In this document: piece after piece, positions 46,518 to 55,273 of the stretch
How the letters are laid out: each line of letters starts with the position of its first letter
How positions within the stretch are numbered: the first letter of the stretch is position 1
Assembly (NCBI GenBank): GCA_963726715.1
Contig: CAVSDF010000010.1
Span: forward strand, 930,001 to 994,000
DNA length: 64,000 nucleotides
Reading direction: 5' to 3'
DNA from: CAVSDF01 sp963726715
GTDB taxonomy: Bacteria; Bacteroidota; Rhodothermia; Rhodothermales; BA12
Made by a program: the position numbers and the translations under genes
Notes under the pieces: model-generated
Told to the model about the DNA's origin: nothing
Databases searched by the model: none
Seen by the model: the letters and a program-made list of their open reading frames with translations, nothing else

Positions 46518-47967
46518 TCAGCGCGTCGTCGGCCAGGCGAGGTCGGCGGCGGCGATGCGGTGCTCCCAGAGAAGCGCGCCGTCGGCGTCGTAGGTGCGGA
46601 GCGTGGCGATGCGCGCCGTGCGGGGGCCGTCGAGGGTGACGGTTCCGAAGTTGTTCTGCCCCTCGACGAGCGTCCCGGCGACGCGCGTCGGCGAGTCGCG
46701 CTCGGACGGGGCAAGGCGGGCCGTGCCGGCCGTCAGGCTCGACGCGGTGAAGTCGTAGAGCGGCGGCGCGCCGTCGGGCCGGTCGAGGCGTTGGAGTTCG
46801 CTCAGGTGGCGGTCGCCGGTGAGGAAGACGACGCCGGGGATGCGGCGGCGCGTGATCTCGTCGAGGAGGCGGCGGCGCTCGTCGGGGAAGGTCGCCATCG
46901 TCTCGAAGACGGCGACGGGGTTGAGCACCTGCCCACCGGCGACGATGAACTTGAAGGGCGCGCGGCTCGTCGTGAGGGCGTCGACGAGCCAGTCGATCTG
47001 CTCGCGCCCGAACATCACCTTGTTCGGCCCGTCGGGGGCGTCGTTCGGGCTGCGGTGGTAGCGGTCGTCGAGGAGGAAGAAGGCGGCGTCGTTCCACTCG
47101 AACTGCCCGAAGACGCCGTCGGCCTCGGGCATCCCGTAGCTCACGTTGGCCCAGTAGCGCTTGAAGACGCCGAGGGCCTCGCGCTTGAGCACCCACGAGC
47201 GGTCGGCGTCGTTGGGGCCGTAGTCGTGGTCGTCCCAGATGGCATAATGGTGCGTGCTGCCGAGGAAGGCTTGCAGTTCGGGGAGGGCGCGCGTGTGCGC
47301 CTGCCGCCGGTCCATGCCGCGCTCGCTCCACCAGTCGACCTCGCGGAAGTACGTGTTGTCGCCCATCCACAGCATGAAGGCGGGCCGGGCGCGGGCGAGG
47401 GCGCCGAAGATGCGGTAGGTGCTGCCGTAGGGCGTGCCGGGGCGGTCGTACTCGGCCTCGTTGACGTAGGCGCACGAGCCGAGGGCGAAGGTGAAGGCGG
47501 GCGGATCGGCGCGCCACTGCCACAGCGGCTGCGTCTCGAACCGGAGCGCGTACGGCCGCGGCGCCACGCGCCCGTCGACGAGCACCTCGTAGCCGTAGCC
47601 GCGTCCGGGTTCGAGATCGGCGACGACGACGTGGACGGCGAAGCCCTCGGCCTCGGTGGCGAGGGCAGCGGGCGTCGTCGTGCGCGCGGCGGGGGCGGTT
47701 TCGTCCCAGTAGCGGACCTGCACGCGCGCCGGGCCGGTCGTCTGCGCCCAGACGGCGACCTCGCGGTGGAGGCTGTACCCGTTCATCGGCCCCGACCGGA
47801 GCGTCACCGGCGCCACGCGCGCAACCGGCGCAGGCCGCCCGGGCGATGTCCGGCGCGGCTGCGCGCTCGGACGGAACGGCGGCGAGCGGCGACGCGGCGA
47901 GCACGAGCGCAGCGGCGAGCACGAGGCGGCGCATGAACGGGCGCGCGAGCGAAGGGAGGGAGGGCAT
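46518..47967 (-). CDS. phoD: PhoD-like alkaline phosphatase/phosphodiesterase (one frameshift)
   Basis: About 482 residues from ATG 47967 after CTCCGTCCTTCCGCCG. A signal peptide (RRLVLAAALVLAASPLAAVP) is in the first frame; at about 47815 a one-base shift joins it to VTLRSGPMNGYSLHREVAVW, the PhoD N-domain. Metal-site motifs of the metallophosphatase follow: FTFALGSCAYVNEAEYD, MLWMGDNTYFREVDWWSERG, HYAIWDDHDYGPNDADRSW, FFLLDDRYHRSP and PGVVFLTGDRHLSELQRL. It hydrolyses phosphate mono/diesters outside the inner membrane, with Fe3+/Ca2+ in known members. A TACCTTCG box lies 25 bases upstream of the start. It could be exported by Tat (PhoD is usually a Tat substrate), but the twin-arginine is weak (MRRL). 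Confidence 0.85.
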
Positions 47968-47992
47968 CGGCGGAAGGACGGAGACGGTCGGG

Positions 47993-48000
47993 CGAAGGTA
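47993..48000 (-). promoter_or_regulatory. Putative minus-7 box TACCTTCG for phoD
   Basis: On the minus strand TACCTTCG (48000-47993) lies 25 bases before the phoD ATG; the bases between are C/T-rich. Confidence 0.4.
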
Positions 48001-48111
48001 CAGACCGCACCCGCCCACGGCCCGCATCCACGCAACGAGACCGCGCACCATCGGGCCGCCGCGGTCCGCACCGTCCCATCCCCGACACCCACAAACGACC
48101 AACGCCCCCGT

Positions 48112-48921
48112 TTACACCGCGATGGGCGCCCGAATGGCCGGGTGCGGGTCGTAGCCGGTGATCTCGATGTCCTCGAACCGGTACGAGAACAGGTCGGCGG
48201 CCGGGCGCAGCGTGAGGCGTGGGAGCGGACGCGGGGCGCGGGTGAGCTGCTCGCGCACCTGCGCCTCGTGGGTCCGGTAGACGTGGCAGTCGCCGCCCGT
48301 CCACACGAACTCGCCGGGCGCCATCCCCACCTGCTGCGCCACCATGTGCGTCAGGAGGGCGTACGAGGCGATGTTGAAGGGGACGCCGAGGAAGGCGTCG
48401 GCAGAGCGCTGGTAGAGCTGGCACGAGAGATGCCGCTGGCCGTCGGCGCCGGGCGGGGAGGCGTAGAACTGGAAAAGGGCGTGGCACGGCTGGAGCGCCA
48501 TCGCGGCCAGCTCGTCGACCTTCCACGCACTCACGACGAGCCGGCGGCTGTCCGGATTGCGGCGGAGCTCGGCGACGACATCGGCCATCTGATCGGTCAC
48601 TGTGCCGTCGGCGCCCTCCCAGCGGCGCCACTGCTTGCCGTAGACCGGCCCGAGATCACCGTCGGCATCGGCCCACTCGTCCCAGATCGTCACGCCGTGC
48701 TCGCGCAGGTAGGCGACGTTGGTGCCGCCCTGCAAGAACCACAGCAGCTCGTGGACGACGCTTTTGAGGTGGACGCGCTTGGTGGTGACGAGCGGAAAGC
48801 CCGCCCCGAGGTCGAAGCGCATCTGGTAGCCGAACACCGACGTCGTGCCGGTGCCGGTGCGGTCGTCCTTGCGGGCGCCGGTGGCGAGGATGTGGCGGAG
48901 GAAGTCGTGGTAGGCCTGCAT
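48112..48921 (-). CDS. thyA: Thymidylate synthase
   Basis: 269 residues, close to the 264 of E. coli ThyA. It methylates dUMP to dTMP using methylene-tetrahydrofolate. Conserved blocks: DDRTGTGTTSVFGYQMRFDL, FPLVTTKRVHLKSVVHELLW, DLGPVYGKQWRRW, the catalytic cysteine in MALQPCHALFQFY, LSCQLYQRSADAFLGVPFN and GGDCHVYRTHEAQ. The start ATG follows CCGACCCCCGCCCG. There is no dihydrofolate reductase gene next to it. It is divergent from a small orphan gene across 98 bases. Confidence 0.98.
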   Translation of the reverse strand: MQAYHDFLRHILATGARKDDRTGTGTTSVFGYQMRFDLGAGFPLVTTKRVHLKSVVHELLWFLQGGTNVAYLREHGVTIWDEWADADGDLGPVYGKQWRRWEGADGTVTDQMADVVAELRRNPDSRRLVVSAWKVDELAAMALQPCHALFQFYASPPGADGQRHLSCQLYQRSADAFLGVPFNIASYALLTHMVAQQVGMAPGEFVWTGGDCHVYRTHEAQVREQLTRAPRPLPRLTLRPAADLFSYRFEDIEITGYDPHPAIRAPIAV

Positions 48922-49019
48922 CGGGCGGGGGTCGGAAGAGGAAGCGCGGACGGGCGAAACGCAGGCGCGGCGGCGTCGGTTTGCGCCACCGACGTCTCTT
49001 CCCCCACTCCCCTGCCCCG

Positions 49020-49280
49020 ATGGACCCCAACCTGCACCAGAAGCAAGGCCTGAACCACCTGACCCGCGTGCTCGCCTACGCCCCCTTCGTCGCCGACAGC
49101 GGCGCAGCAACCGTCCACCTGACGCGCGAGGACTGGCACGTCGTCTACGATACGTTCTTCGCGATGGACACGCCGCGCGAGCTGTGGCCGGAGACGGTCG
49201 AAGCCATCGACCTCGCCGATGAGAACCGCGTCATCCGCCTCACCACCCCCGGCCTGACGGTCGATGTCGTCGAGATGTGA
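49020..49280 (+). CDS. Small conserved-looking protein of unknown function
   Basis: 86 residues from ATG 49020 after TCCCCTGCCCCG, a strong example of the local start context, which supports it as a real gene. The sequence (MDPNLHQKQGLNHLTRVLAY, TREDWHVVYDTFFAMDTPRE, NRVIRLTTPGLTVDVVEM) is mixed alpha/beta, acidic, soluble, with no signal peptide or cysteines. I do not recognise a family. It shares a 98-base divergent promoter region with thyA and ends 21 bases before the convergent HhH gene. Confidence 0.6.
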   Translation: MDPNLHQKQGLNHLTRVLAYAPFVADSGAATVHLTREDWHVVYDTFFAMDTPRELWPETVEAIDLADENRVIRLTTPGLTVDVVEM

Positions 49281-49301
49281 CCGGTAGCCCGCAGTCCTCC
49301 G

Positions 49302-49851
49302 TCAGACGAACACGTGCGGGAGGAGCTTTTCGAGGGTCTTTTCGCCGATGCCCTTGACGTTCGTGAGGTCGGCCGGGCGGCGGAAGCCGCCGTTGGCGGC
49401 GCGGTAGGCGAGGATGCGCGCGGCGAGCGCCGGGCCGACGCGCGGCAGCTGTTCGAGCTCGGTCGCCGACGCGGTGTTGAGGTTGACACGTCCCGTGAAG
49501 GCCGCTTTGGGCGCACGCCGACCGTGGCTGCTTCCGGGTGTGGAGGCTGCCCCATCGGCGGCGGCGATGGTCGCGCGCGGCGGCGAGTTCGCGCACCACG
49601 TCGGCCCGCGAGACGGTGAGGACCGAATCCTGCCGCGCCGCGACGGCGCTGTCGGGCACCGCCGCAGCAGCCTGCACGGCGACGGCCTCCGCGAGGAAGA
49701 GCGACGGATCGACCGCCGGGGCGTCGAAGCGCCGCGCGTGCTGCACGGCGAGTCCGCCGACGACGAGCAGGACGAGGGTGGCGAGGGTGTTGCGTTCGAG
49801 GCGCGTGAGCGCGGCGCGCTGCTGGAGCGTGTAAAGCCAGGCAGTGGACAT
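49302..49851 (-). CDS. Membrane-anchored helix-hairpin-helix protein, ComEA-like (one frameshift)
   Basis: About 182 residues from ATG 49851. N-terminal STAWLYTLQQRAALTRLERN precedes one membrane helix (TLATLVLLVVGGLAV, about 22-36), then a linker with AVAVQAAAAVPDSAVAARQD. Near 49565 the frame shifts by one base. The C-terminal domain is a clear ComEA-type HhH pair: VNLNTASATELEQLPRVGPA, LAARILAYRAANGG and DLTNVKGIGEKTLEKLLPHV. Such proteins bind double-stranded DNA in the periplasm during natural transformation, or act more generally. The topology (anchor then HhH) fits. No other competence gene is in the window. Confidence 0.8.
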
Positions 49852-50058
49852 GGAGGCGGCGGTTCGGGTGACGCTCCCTCAGAGTCGACCGGAGGCCCCG
49901 CATAACCTCCGCCGCCGACATTTTTCCGCACGCGGCTCGGGCACACCCCGCGGCCGGTTGACGGGGCGGGGCCGTTCGGTTCACCATCTGCGCTCTCCGG
50001 CGTCACGGCGAGGCCCTGCACGGGCTGCGGCAATCCGGATCGACGACGCCCCTCGACC

Positions 50059-50119
50059 CAGATTGCCGCCCCGCCGTGCGGCGGGGCAGGCTGTCGCTTC
50101 GCTCCTCGCAAGGACAGCA
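50059..50119. repeat. REP-like palindrome with GCGAGGAGCGAAGCGA core
   Basis: The minus strand reads TGTCCTTGCGAGGAGCGAAG then CGACAG, followed by a CCCCGCCG/CGGCGGGG stem and GGCAATCTGG. The core resembles a repeat type that is widespread in bacterial genomes. Confidence 0.6.
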
Positions 50120-50190
50120 GCGGAATGCAGGTGCAAACCTTAGAGCAATGCCCGAGATGATGAACACCCTCTCTCGTTCGTCATCCCCGC

Positions 50191-50214
50191 GAACCGAAGG
50201 TCCTCGAAGCGGAA
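50191..50214 (+). repeat. 24-nt double mini-hairpin repeat nested in a larger palindrome
   Basis: GAACCGAAGGTCCTCG followed by AAGCGGAA (one base different from 26921). As at 26921, it is bracketed by GTCATCCCCGC and GCGGGGACCC. Confidence 0.75.
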
Positions 50215-50449
50215 AGCGGGGACCCATCGTGCAGACCGGAGGCTGGGTCCGCGCGTGCGCAGGAGACGCGCGGGGGCGGAGACCATGCCGCGCCATCCCT
50301 CCGGAGCTTCGCTACAACACTCATGCGGTTCACGGGAGTCGTAGATCGCCGGGCGTGGCGACCGGGGCTGGTGAGCAGGTCGGGACGCCGACCGATCTGC
50401 GGGCACGGCGCGGGCGGGTGGGCGTTGGCGGGGCAGTCCCCCCGCCGCC

Positions 50450-51199
50450 GTGATCCTCCGCACCGAAGCCCTCGTCCTGCGCGCGATGCGCTACGGCGAG
50501 ACGAGCCGCATCGTCACCCTCTTCACTCGCGATCGGGGCAAGATCGCCGTTCTCGCGCGCGGCGCGCGCGCAGCGAAGAGCCGCTTCGGCAGCACGCTCG
50601 AACCGCTCTCGCTCATCGAGGCCCTCGTGTCGATGCGCCCGACGCGGACGCTGCAAACGCTGCGCGAGACCGCCCACCACACGCGCCTGCGCCTCTCCGA
50701 CGACCTCGGCAAGATCAGCGCGGGCCTGCGGATGGCCGAGCTCACGAACGCGCTCACCGAAGACGAGGAAGCCGCCCCGGCGCTCTTCGACCTCGTCGCG
50801 GGCAGCCTCGCGGGACTCGACTCGCTCGACATCGGCGCGGGCGACCGGCCCGTCTCGGCCCTCCTCTTCTTCGAGCTTCGCCTCGCGGGCCTGCTCGGCT
50901 TCTCCCCCCGCTTCACGCGGGAGGGCGTGCAGGCGGTCGATGACAACGGCGGCATCCTGCGTCTCGACACCGGTGAGATCGAGCCGCTCGGCACCGTCAT
51001 CGGACGGCGGGCGAGCCGGGCGGCGCTGCGAGCCTTCGCCACGGCGGCGCGCGCCGACCTGCCCATCGTCCTGTCGATGCGCCTCGACGCCGAGGTCGAG
51101 GCGGAGACCGTCCGCCTCGCCGAATCCTACCTCCGTCACCACACCGACGACGCCTACCCGACGCGCTCCGACGCCGTCCGCGCCGCCATCGCTTCTTGA
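50450..51199 (+). CDS. recO: DNA repair protein RecO
   Basis: 249 residues from GTG 50450 (no ATG fits). The OB-fold N-domain shows ILRTEALVLRAMRYGETSRI, VTLFTRDRGKIAVLARGAR and RFGSTLEPLSLIEALVSM, the standard RecO opening. The helical C-domain carries FELRLAGLLGFSPRF. The zinc-binding cysteines of many RecO proteins are absent, as in several known subfamilies. With RecF and RecR it loads RecA onto SSB-coated DNA. The leader is CCCCCCGCCGCC. It is convergent with the T9SS cargo gene across a double hairpin. Confidence 0.92.
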   Translation: MILRTEALVLRAMRYGETSRIVTLFTRDRGKIAVLARGARAAKSRFGSTLEPLSLIEALVSMRPTRTLQTLRETAHHTRLRLSDDLGKISAGLRMAELTNALTEDEEAAPALFDLVAGSLAGLDSLDIGAGDRPVSALLFFELRLAGLLGFSPRFTREGVQAVDDNGGILRLDTGEIEPLGTVIGRRASRAALRAFATAARADLPIVLSMRLDAEVEAETVRLAESYLRHHTDDAYPTRSDAVRAAIAS

Positions 51200-51242
51200 G
51201 CCGCCGCTGCCCGGATGGGGCTGTCCGCTCGGCACTCACCGC

Positions 51243-51295
51243 GCGTTTCCCGAAACGCACATCGCCCCGGTACCGTCGAGGGCACCGGGGCGATG
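51243..51295. terminator. Two adjacent hairpins between convergent genes
   Basis: GCGTTTC-CC-GAAACGC (51243-51258) is followed by CATCGCCCCGGT ... ACCGGGGCGATG (51260-51271 with 51284-51295), a perfect 12-bp stem with a 12-base loop. The latter would end transcripts of both recO and the minus-strand cargo gene. Confidence 0.7.
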
Positions 51296-51319
51296 GCTGC
51301 TTCCGAGGAAGCGTCCGGG

Positions 51320-52726
51320 TTAGCGGATGACCGAGACGGGGCGCGACACCACGGCGCCGTCGGCGCTGTAGCGGACGTAGTAAACGCCTGCGGCCATGCC
51401 CGACGTGTCGAACGTCGTGCTCTGCTCGCCACCGGCCTGCACGCCATCGACGAGCGTCTGCACGAGGCGGCCGGCAACGTCGTAGAGCTCGATGCGAACC
51501 GGCGCACCGGCGAGGCCCTGGTAGCGGACCGTCGTCGTGCCACGCGTCGGGTTCGGGCCGACCGTCACGAGCACGTCATCCGGCACCCAGCGGCCGTAGC
51601 CGTCGATGGAGCTGGTGACCATCCGGGTGTACTTGCGCACGCCGAAGAGCTCGCCGCCGACGTTGCTGAACTGGCCGACGTACGCCGTATTTCCGTCCTG
51701 CGTGAACGCGATGGCGCGCGGGCGGCCTTCCGAGGGCAAGCCGCTGGACTGCGTGCCGTTCCAGACGATGCTGTCGCGCTTGGGCGGGAAGGGAACCGTC
51801 AGTTCGTTCGCGTTGAAGGCGTACCAGCGGTTGCGGAAGTACGGCGGCACCGGGAGATCGGTGGTCGATCCGGCGCCCATCCAGAGCTGCTTGGTGACCG
51901 GGTGCGTCGTGAAGGACTCGACGGCCATGCCGCGCAGGAGCGTGTCCGGCTTCGGGTTGAAGGCCGAGAACTCATCGGGGCGCTTGTACCGGTAGACGGC
52001 CTTCTTGTCGTACGGGAAGTGGTAGAGCGTATCGCCCGTCGCCGAGACGCCGGTGATGCGCGAGAACCCTTCGTCGAGCGGGACGACCGTCTCGAGGAAG
52101 GTCATCTGGGGGGTGTAGATCACGATCGCGTCGCCGGGGAAGACGCCGGTCACGTAGACGCGGCCCGTGCGGTCGACAGCGGGGCCGGAGAGGCCGTTTG
52201 CGGCGGTGCCGTTGAGCGAGGCGTCACGGACGCGCGAGATGCCAGCGCCGGTCGTGGCGTTGATCTTGAAGAGCGAGTTGAAGTGCGCGGCAATGATGTT
52301 GCCCTGAGCATCCATCGCAAGGCCGCGACCGCTGCGCGTCTCCCAGACCGGAGCCGCGCCCGGAGTGGCGCTGCGCGTGAGGTAGCCACCGAGCGTATCG
52401 CGCCGCGTACCGTCGGTGTAGTCGAGGAAGAGCAGCGGCGAGAACGACGCGGGCGTACCGTCGGGGTTGAAGATGTAGATGGCGTTGGTGATGCGCTTGA
52501 CACCGAGGGCAGGCACAAAGACACTGTCGCCGTTGCCAGCGTTGTTGGGCTGGATCCAGACCTTGCCCGCGCGGTCGACGACGATGCCGTGGGTCTGGCC
52601 GTGGGCCTTCCGCTGGGAGCTGTCCGGGAAGACGCGGGAGAACCCCCAGGACTGAGTCTGCGTCTGCGCCGACGCCACGATGGGCAGGGCGAGCGCCAGA
52701 ACGAGAAGTGGTAACAGCTTGCGCAT
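51320..52726 (-). CDS. Secreted propeller-like protein with T9SS type-A sorting domain
   Basis: 468 residues from ATG 52726. A signal peptide (KLLPLLVLALALPIVASAQ) precedes a propeller-like region with GIVVDRAGKVWIQPNNAG, LAMDAQGNIIAAHFNSLFKI, PAVDRTGRVYVTGVFPGD, HPVTKQLWMGAG and FTQDGNTAYVGQFSNVGG. The last 85 residues are a textbook sorting domain (VTVGPNPTRGTTTVRYQG, RIELYDVAGRLVQTLVDG, AAGVYYVRYSADG). Cargo of the type IX secretion system, attached to or released from the surface. Last of five co-directional genes; no frameshift. A ligand or enzymatic role is not evident. Confidence 0.85.
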   Translation of the reverse strand: MRKLLPLLVLALALPIVASAQTQTQSWGFSRVFPDSSQRKAHGQTHGIVVDRAGKVWIQPNNAGNGDSVFVPALGVKRITNAIYIFNPDGTPASFSPLLFLDYTDGTRRDTLGGYLTRSATPGAAPVWETRSGRGLAMDAQGNIIAAHFNSLFKINATTGAGISRVRDASLNGTAANGLSGPAVDRTGRVYVTGVFPGDAIVIYTPQMTFLETVVPLDEGFSRITGVSATGDTLYHFPYDKKAVYRYKRPDEFSAFNPKPDTLLRGMAVESFTTHPVTKQLWMGAGSTTDLPVPPYFRNRWYAFNANELTVPFPPKRDSIVWNGTQSSGLPSEGRPRAIAFTQDGNTAYVGQFSNVGGELFGVRKYTRMVTSSIDGYGRWVPDDVLVTVGPNPTRGTTTVRYQGLAGAPVRIELYDVAGRLVQTLVDGVQAGGEQSTTFDTSGMAAGVYYVRYSADGAVVSRPVSVIR

Positions 52727-52816
52727 GGTGCGTTGGGGTTGAATGAGGAGGTGAAGAAGGATACGACCGTGAGGCACCAAATGTGCCCGTCTCGTGAACC
52801 GCGTGAAGCTGAAAAC

Positions 52817-54079
52817 TCAGAGCTGCGCCGTCCGGAACGACTCGGCGACGATGAGATCGCCCGGCCCGGCGACCGACTTGGCGTCGCTGAGGATGCGGGC
52901 GCCGGAGATGAGCAGCTGGGTGTCGTTGAGCCAGCGCATCGCCGTCACCGTCCCACTGAGGAGGCCGGGGTAGTGCGAGACGATGGCCCCGGCGGGCGAG
53001 ACGCGGAGGACCGGCTCCTTGTAATCCGATCCCACGAGTACATCTCCCGACGCCGTCACGGCGAGCGCGTTGGGCGTGAGCGTCGCGTACTCACCGGTGA
53101 AGGCGACGAGTTGCGCCTCTCCGCTCACGGCACCGTTGGCGGCGACGGCATAGCGCCAGATGCCGCGCGTCGTGCCGCGCGTGCCGGCCACGAAGAGGGT
53201 GTTGCCCGCTTTCTCGATGGCCGTCACTTCGCCGTCGAACGGCGTGAGGGTGACGACCTTGGCCTGGTCGATGCGGTAGAAGCCACGCTGCGTGGCGTCG
53301 GGGTTCGTGTTCAGGCCTCCCGTCCAGACGGTGCCCTGCGGATCGACGTCGATCGCGCGAAGCGAGATGCGGTTGTCGCTGAGGTTCGCCCAGACCTGCT
53401 GCGCTGTCGCGGGGATGGTGAAGCGGAAGATGGCCTGCACGCCGCGCACGCCGTAGACCTGGTTGTCGAAGAAGCCCAGTTCGGGCCACTGGAAGGTCGT
53501 CGTGATCGAGGGCGTCGGCGGGGTGGCGCCGGTCACGCGCACGATGCCCTGAGAGACGGCGCCGAGGTTGAGTGAGGCATAGCCGACGCTCGCCGACGGA
53601 TCGGTGGCGACGCCGAAGACCGTGTTGGCGACGGCAAGCTCGCCCCAGCGCGTGAACGCGGTCTTGATGACGAACGGCGCCGACGGGCGGGCGAAGTTGG
53701 TGGCGCGAAGCACGCTCACCTGCACCGGCACCGCGTCGCCCGGCAGGTTCGGCACGCGCACGCGGATCTGCGTCGCCGTGACGGAGATGGGCGTGACGCG
53801 CTTGCCGCCGACGTACACGAAGGTGCTGTCGAGGCTCGGGTTGAAGTTCGAGCCGGTGATCGTGAGCGTCGTCAGGCCCGCCACATAGCTCGTGCCGATG
53901 AGCGGCGTGCCCGCATCGGGCGCCACCGAAGTGACGACGGGGTCCGGGCGCGTCTGGTACGCGCCCGCCTGGATCGGGTCGTAGAGCGACGGGCCAGTGG
54001 ACGTGTCGCAGCCGGACGCGAGTGCGGCGGTGGCGAGGAGGAGGGCGGGAGCGGAGAAGCGCATCGAGACGGGTCGCAT
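52817..54079 (-). CDS. TIG/IPT-domain propeller lipoprotein
   Basis: 420 residues from ATG 54079 after GACGCCTTTCCG. A lipoprotein signal with lipobox A-S-G-C at about residue 24. An IPT/TIG domain at about 45-135: PVVTSVAPDAGTPLIGTSYV, LTITGSNFNPSLDSTFVYVG, VTATQIRVRVPN. The remainder (about 140-415) has repeating propeller strands, for example LRAIDVDPQGTVWTGGLNTN, AIEKAGNTLFVAGTRGTTRG and LAVTASGDVLVGSD. The domain order resembles surface glycan-binding lipoproteins (SusE/F-like or TIG-NHL) that accompany TonB receptors in Bacteroidota. It lies 90 bases upstream of the sorted cargo gene in the same apparent operon. Confidence 0.8.
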   Translation of the reverse strand: MRPVSMRFSAPALLLATAALASGCDTSTGPSLYDPIQAGAYQTRPDPVVTSVAPDAGTPLIGTSYVAGLTTLTITGSNFNPSLDSTFVYVGGKRVTPISVTATQIRVRVPNLPGDAVPVQVSVLRATNFARPSAPFVIKTAFTRWGELAVANTVFGVATDPSASVGYASLNLGAVSQGIVRVTGATPPTPSITTTFQWPELGFFDNQVYGVRGVQAIFRFTIPATAQQVWANLSDNRISLRAIDVDPQGTVWTGGLNTNPDATQRGFYRIDQAKVVTLTPFDGEVTAIEKAGNTLFVAGTRGTTRGIWRYAVAANGAVSGEAQLVAFTGEYATLTPNALAVTASGDVLVGSDYKEPVLRVSPAGAIVSHYPGLLSGTVTAMRWLNDTQLLISGARILSDAKSVAGPGDLIVAESFRTAQL

Positions 54080-54145
54080 CGGAAAGGCGTCGGGCGAGGG
54101 CCGAAGGAAAGGACGCCGCGCGGGATCACGCGGCGAAGATCGGGC

Positions 54146-55168
54146 TCAGAACGAGAAGCGGACGGCGGCGCGGTGGACGCGGCCAAACTGGTTGAACTCG
54201 CCGAAGTCGGTGTAGGCGTAGTCGAGACCGAGTCCGACACCGTAGAGCGTCCGCTGCACGCCGAGGCCGAGGCTGATGCCCTTCTCGTCGGACGGGGCGA
54301 CGTAGCCCGCGCGGAAGAAGAGCGTGTTCATGAACCCGTACTCGGCGCCGATGCGCACCTGCTCGTCGAAGTCCTGCGCGAGGTTGTTGTCGGCGGCAAG
54401 CGTCAGGCTGTGGACCGCCGGGTCGAGGCGCGCCGCGCGGGCCGCATCGACGGCGACGCCGATGTTGAGCGTGAGCGGCAGGCGGTTGTTCTCGGTGGCG
54501 AAGGCGACCTGCGAGGCGAAGTTGCGGGCGGCGACGGCGAAGTTGAGGCCGTAGAAGCCCGTCTTGTAGAGCATCCCGAAGTCGTAGACGAGCGTCCCTT
54601 CGGTGGCCTCGTCTGTCACGAGTTCGCCGTTGGTCGAGCGGCTCTTGACGGGGTTGCCGAGGTCCATGCTCGCGTAGCGCACCTGCCCCCCGACGGAGAA
54701 GCGGTCGGAGAGCGCCTTGGCGTAGCCCGCCCCGACGGCGTAGGCCATCGGGCGGAAGGTGCCGAGTTCGTCGTAGCCCTGCGCGTTGTTGGCGCGGATG
54801 GTCTCGATCTGCTCGCCGTAGTTGACGTGCTGCAGCGACAACCCGAACACTCCATAGCGCCCGCTCGATGGCGCGAACGTGGCGGCGGCGATGTTGTGGT
54901 CGACGTCGCCGATGAACTGCGTTTGGGCGACGCCGAGCTGCACGCTCGACTCCTGCCGCGCCATGCCCGCAGGGTTGTAGAAGAGCGTCGTCGGCAGGCC
55001 TTCGATGGCCGTGACGGCGTCGCCGAGTGAGGCGGCGCGCGGGTCGACGGAGACGCTGAGGAACTTCATCGTCGTCTGCGCCAGCTTCTTACGGTCCTGC
55101 GCATGGGCCGCAGGCAGGACGGCAGTGGCGAGGAAGGCAGCCGCGCAGAGGGGAACGGAGACGCGCAT
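54146..55168 (-). CDS. PorV/PorQ-family outer-membrane barrel protein
   Basis: 340 residues from ATG 55168 after CCCTGCCGATCCCG. The signal peptide ends A-H-A-Q. Then TTMKFLSVSVDPRAASLGDA, AIEGLPTTLFYNPAGMARQE, QTQFIGDVDHNIAAATFAPS, FRPMAYAVGAGYAKALSDRF, and the C-terminal HRAAVRFSF. The D-P-R-A-A-S-x-G-D-A block and Y-N-P-A-G-M are the hallmark of the PorV/PorQ family (FadL-like 14-strand barrels). PorV carries T9SS cargo from the translocon to the attachment complex. Its place directly between a sorted cargo gene and other surface genes suggests a dedicated shuttle; that is inference. Confidence 0.85.
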   Translation of the reverse strand: MRVSVPLCAAAFLATAVLPAAHAQDRKKLAQTTMKFLSVSVDPRAASLGDAVTAIEGLPTTLFYNPAGMARQESSVQLGVAQTQFIGDVDHNIAAATFAPSSGRYGVFGLSLQHVNYGEQIETIRANNAQGYDELGTFRPMAYAVGAGYAKALSDRFSVGGQVRYASMDLGNPVKSRSTNGELVTDEATEGTLVYDFGMLYKTGFYGLNFAVAARNFASQVAFATENNRLPLTLNIGVAVDAARAARLDPAVHSLTLAADNNLAQDFDEQVRIGAEYGFMNTLFFRAGYVAPSDEKGISLGLGVQRTLYGVGLGLDYAYTDFGEFNQFGRVHRAAVRFSF

Positions 55169-55273
55169 CGGGATCGGCAGGGAAAGCAGTGGGCGCCACG
55201 GGGGCACCGGAGTCGGAAACGGCAGGACCGCGAGAGCAGAACCGAAAGACGGCAGCGCCGCCAGATCTGCAGG

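Larger units (their letters stand above)
49852..50449. other. 598-base intergenic island of dispersed repeats
   Basis: Divergent gap between the HhH gene and recO with no supported gene. It contains GGCAATCC near 50027, a palindromic element at 50059-50119, and the 24-mer at 50191-50214 inside a larger palindrome (TCATCCCCGC ... GCGGGGACCC, 50180-50225). The remainder shows no coding or regulatory signal I can name. Confidence 0.5.
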
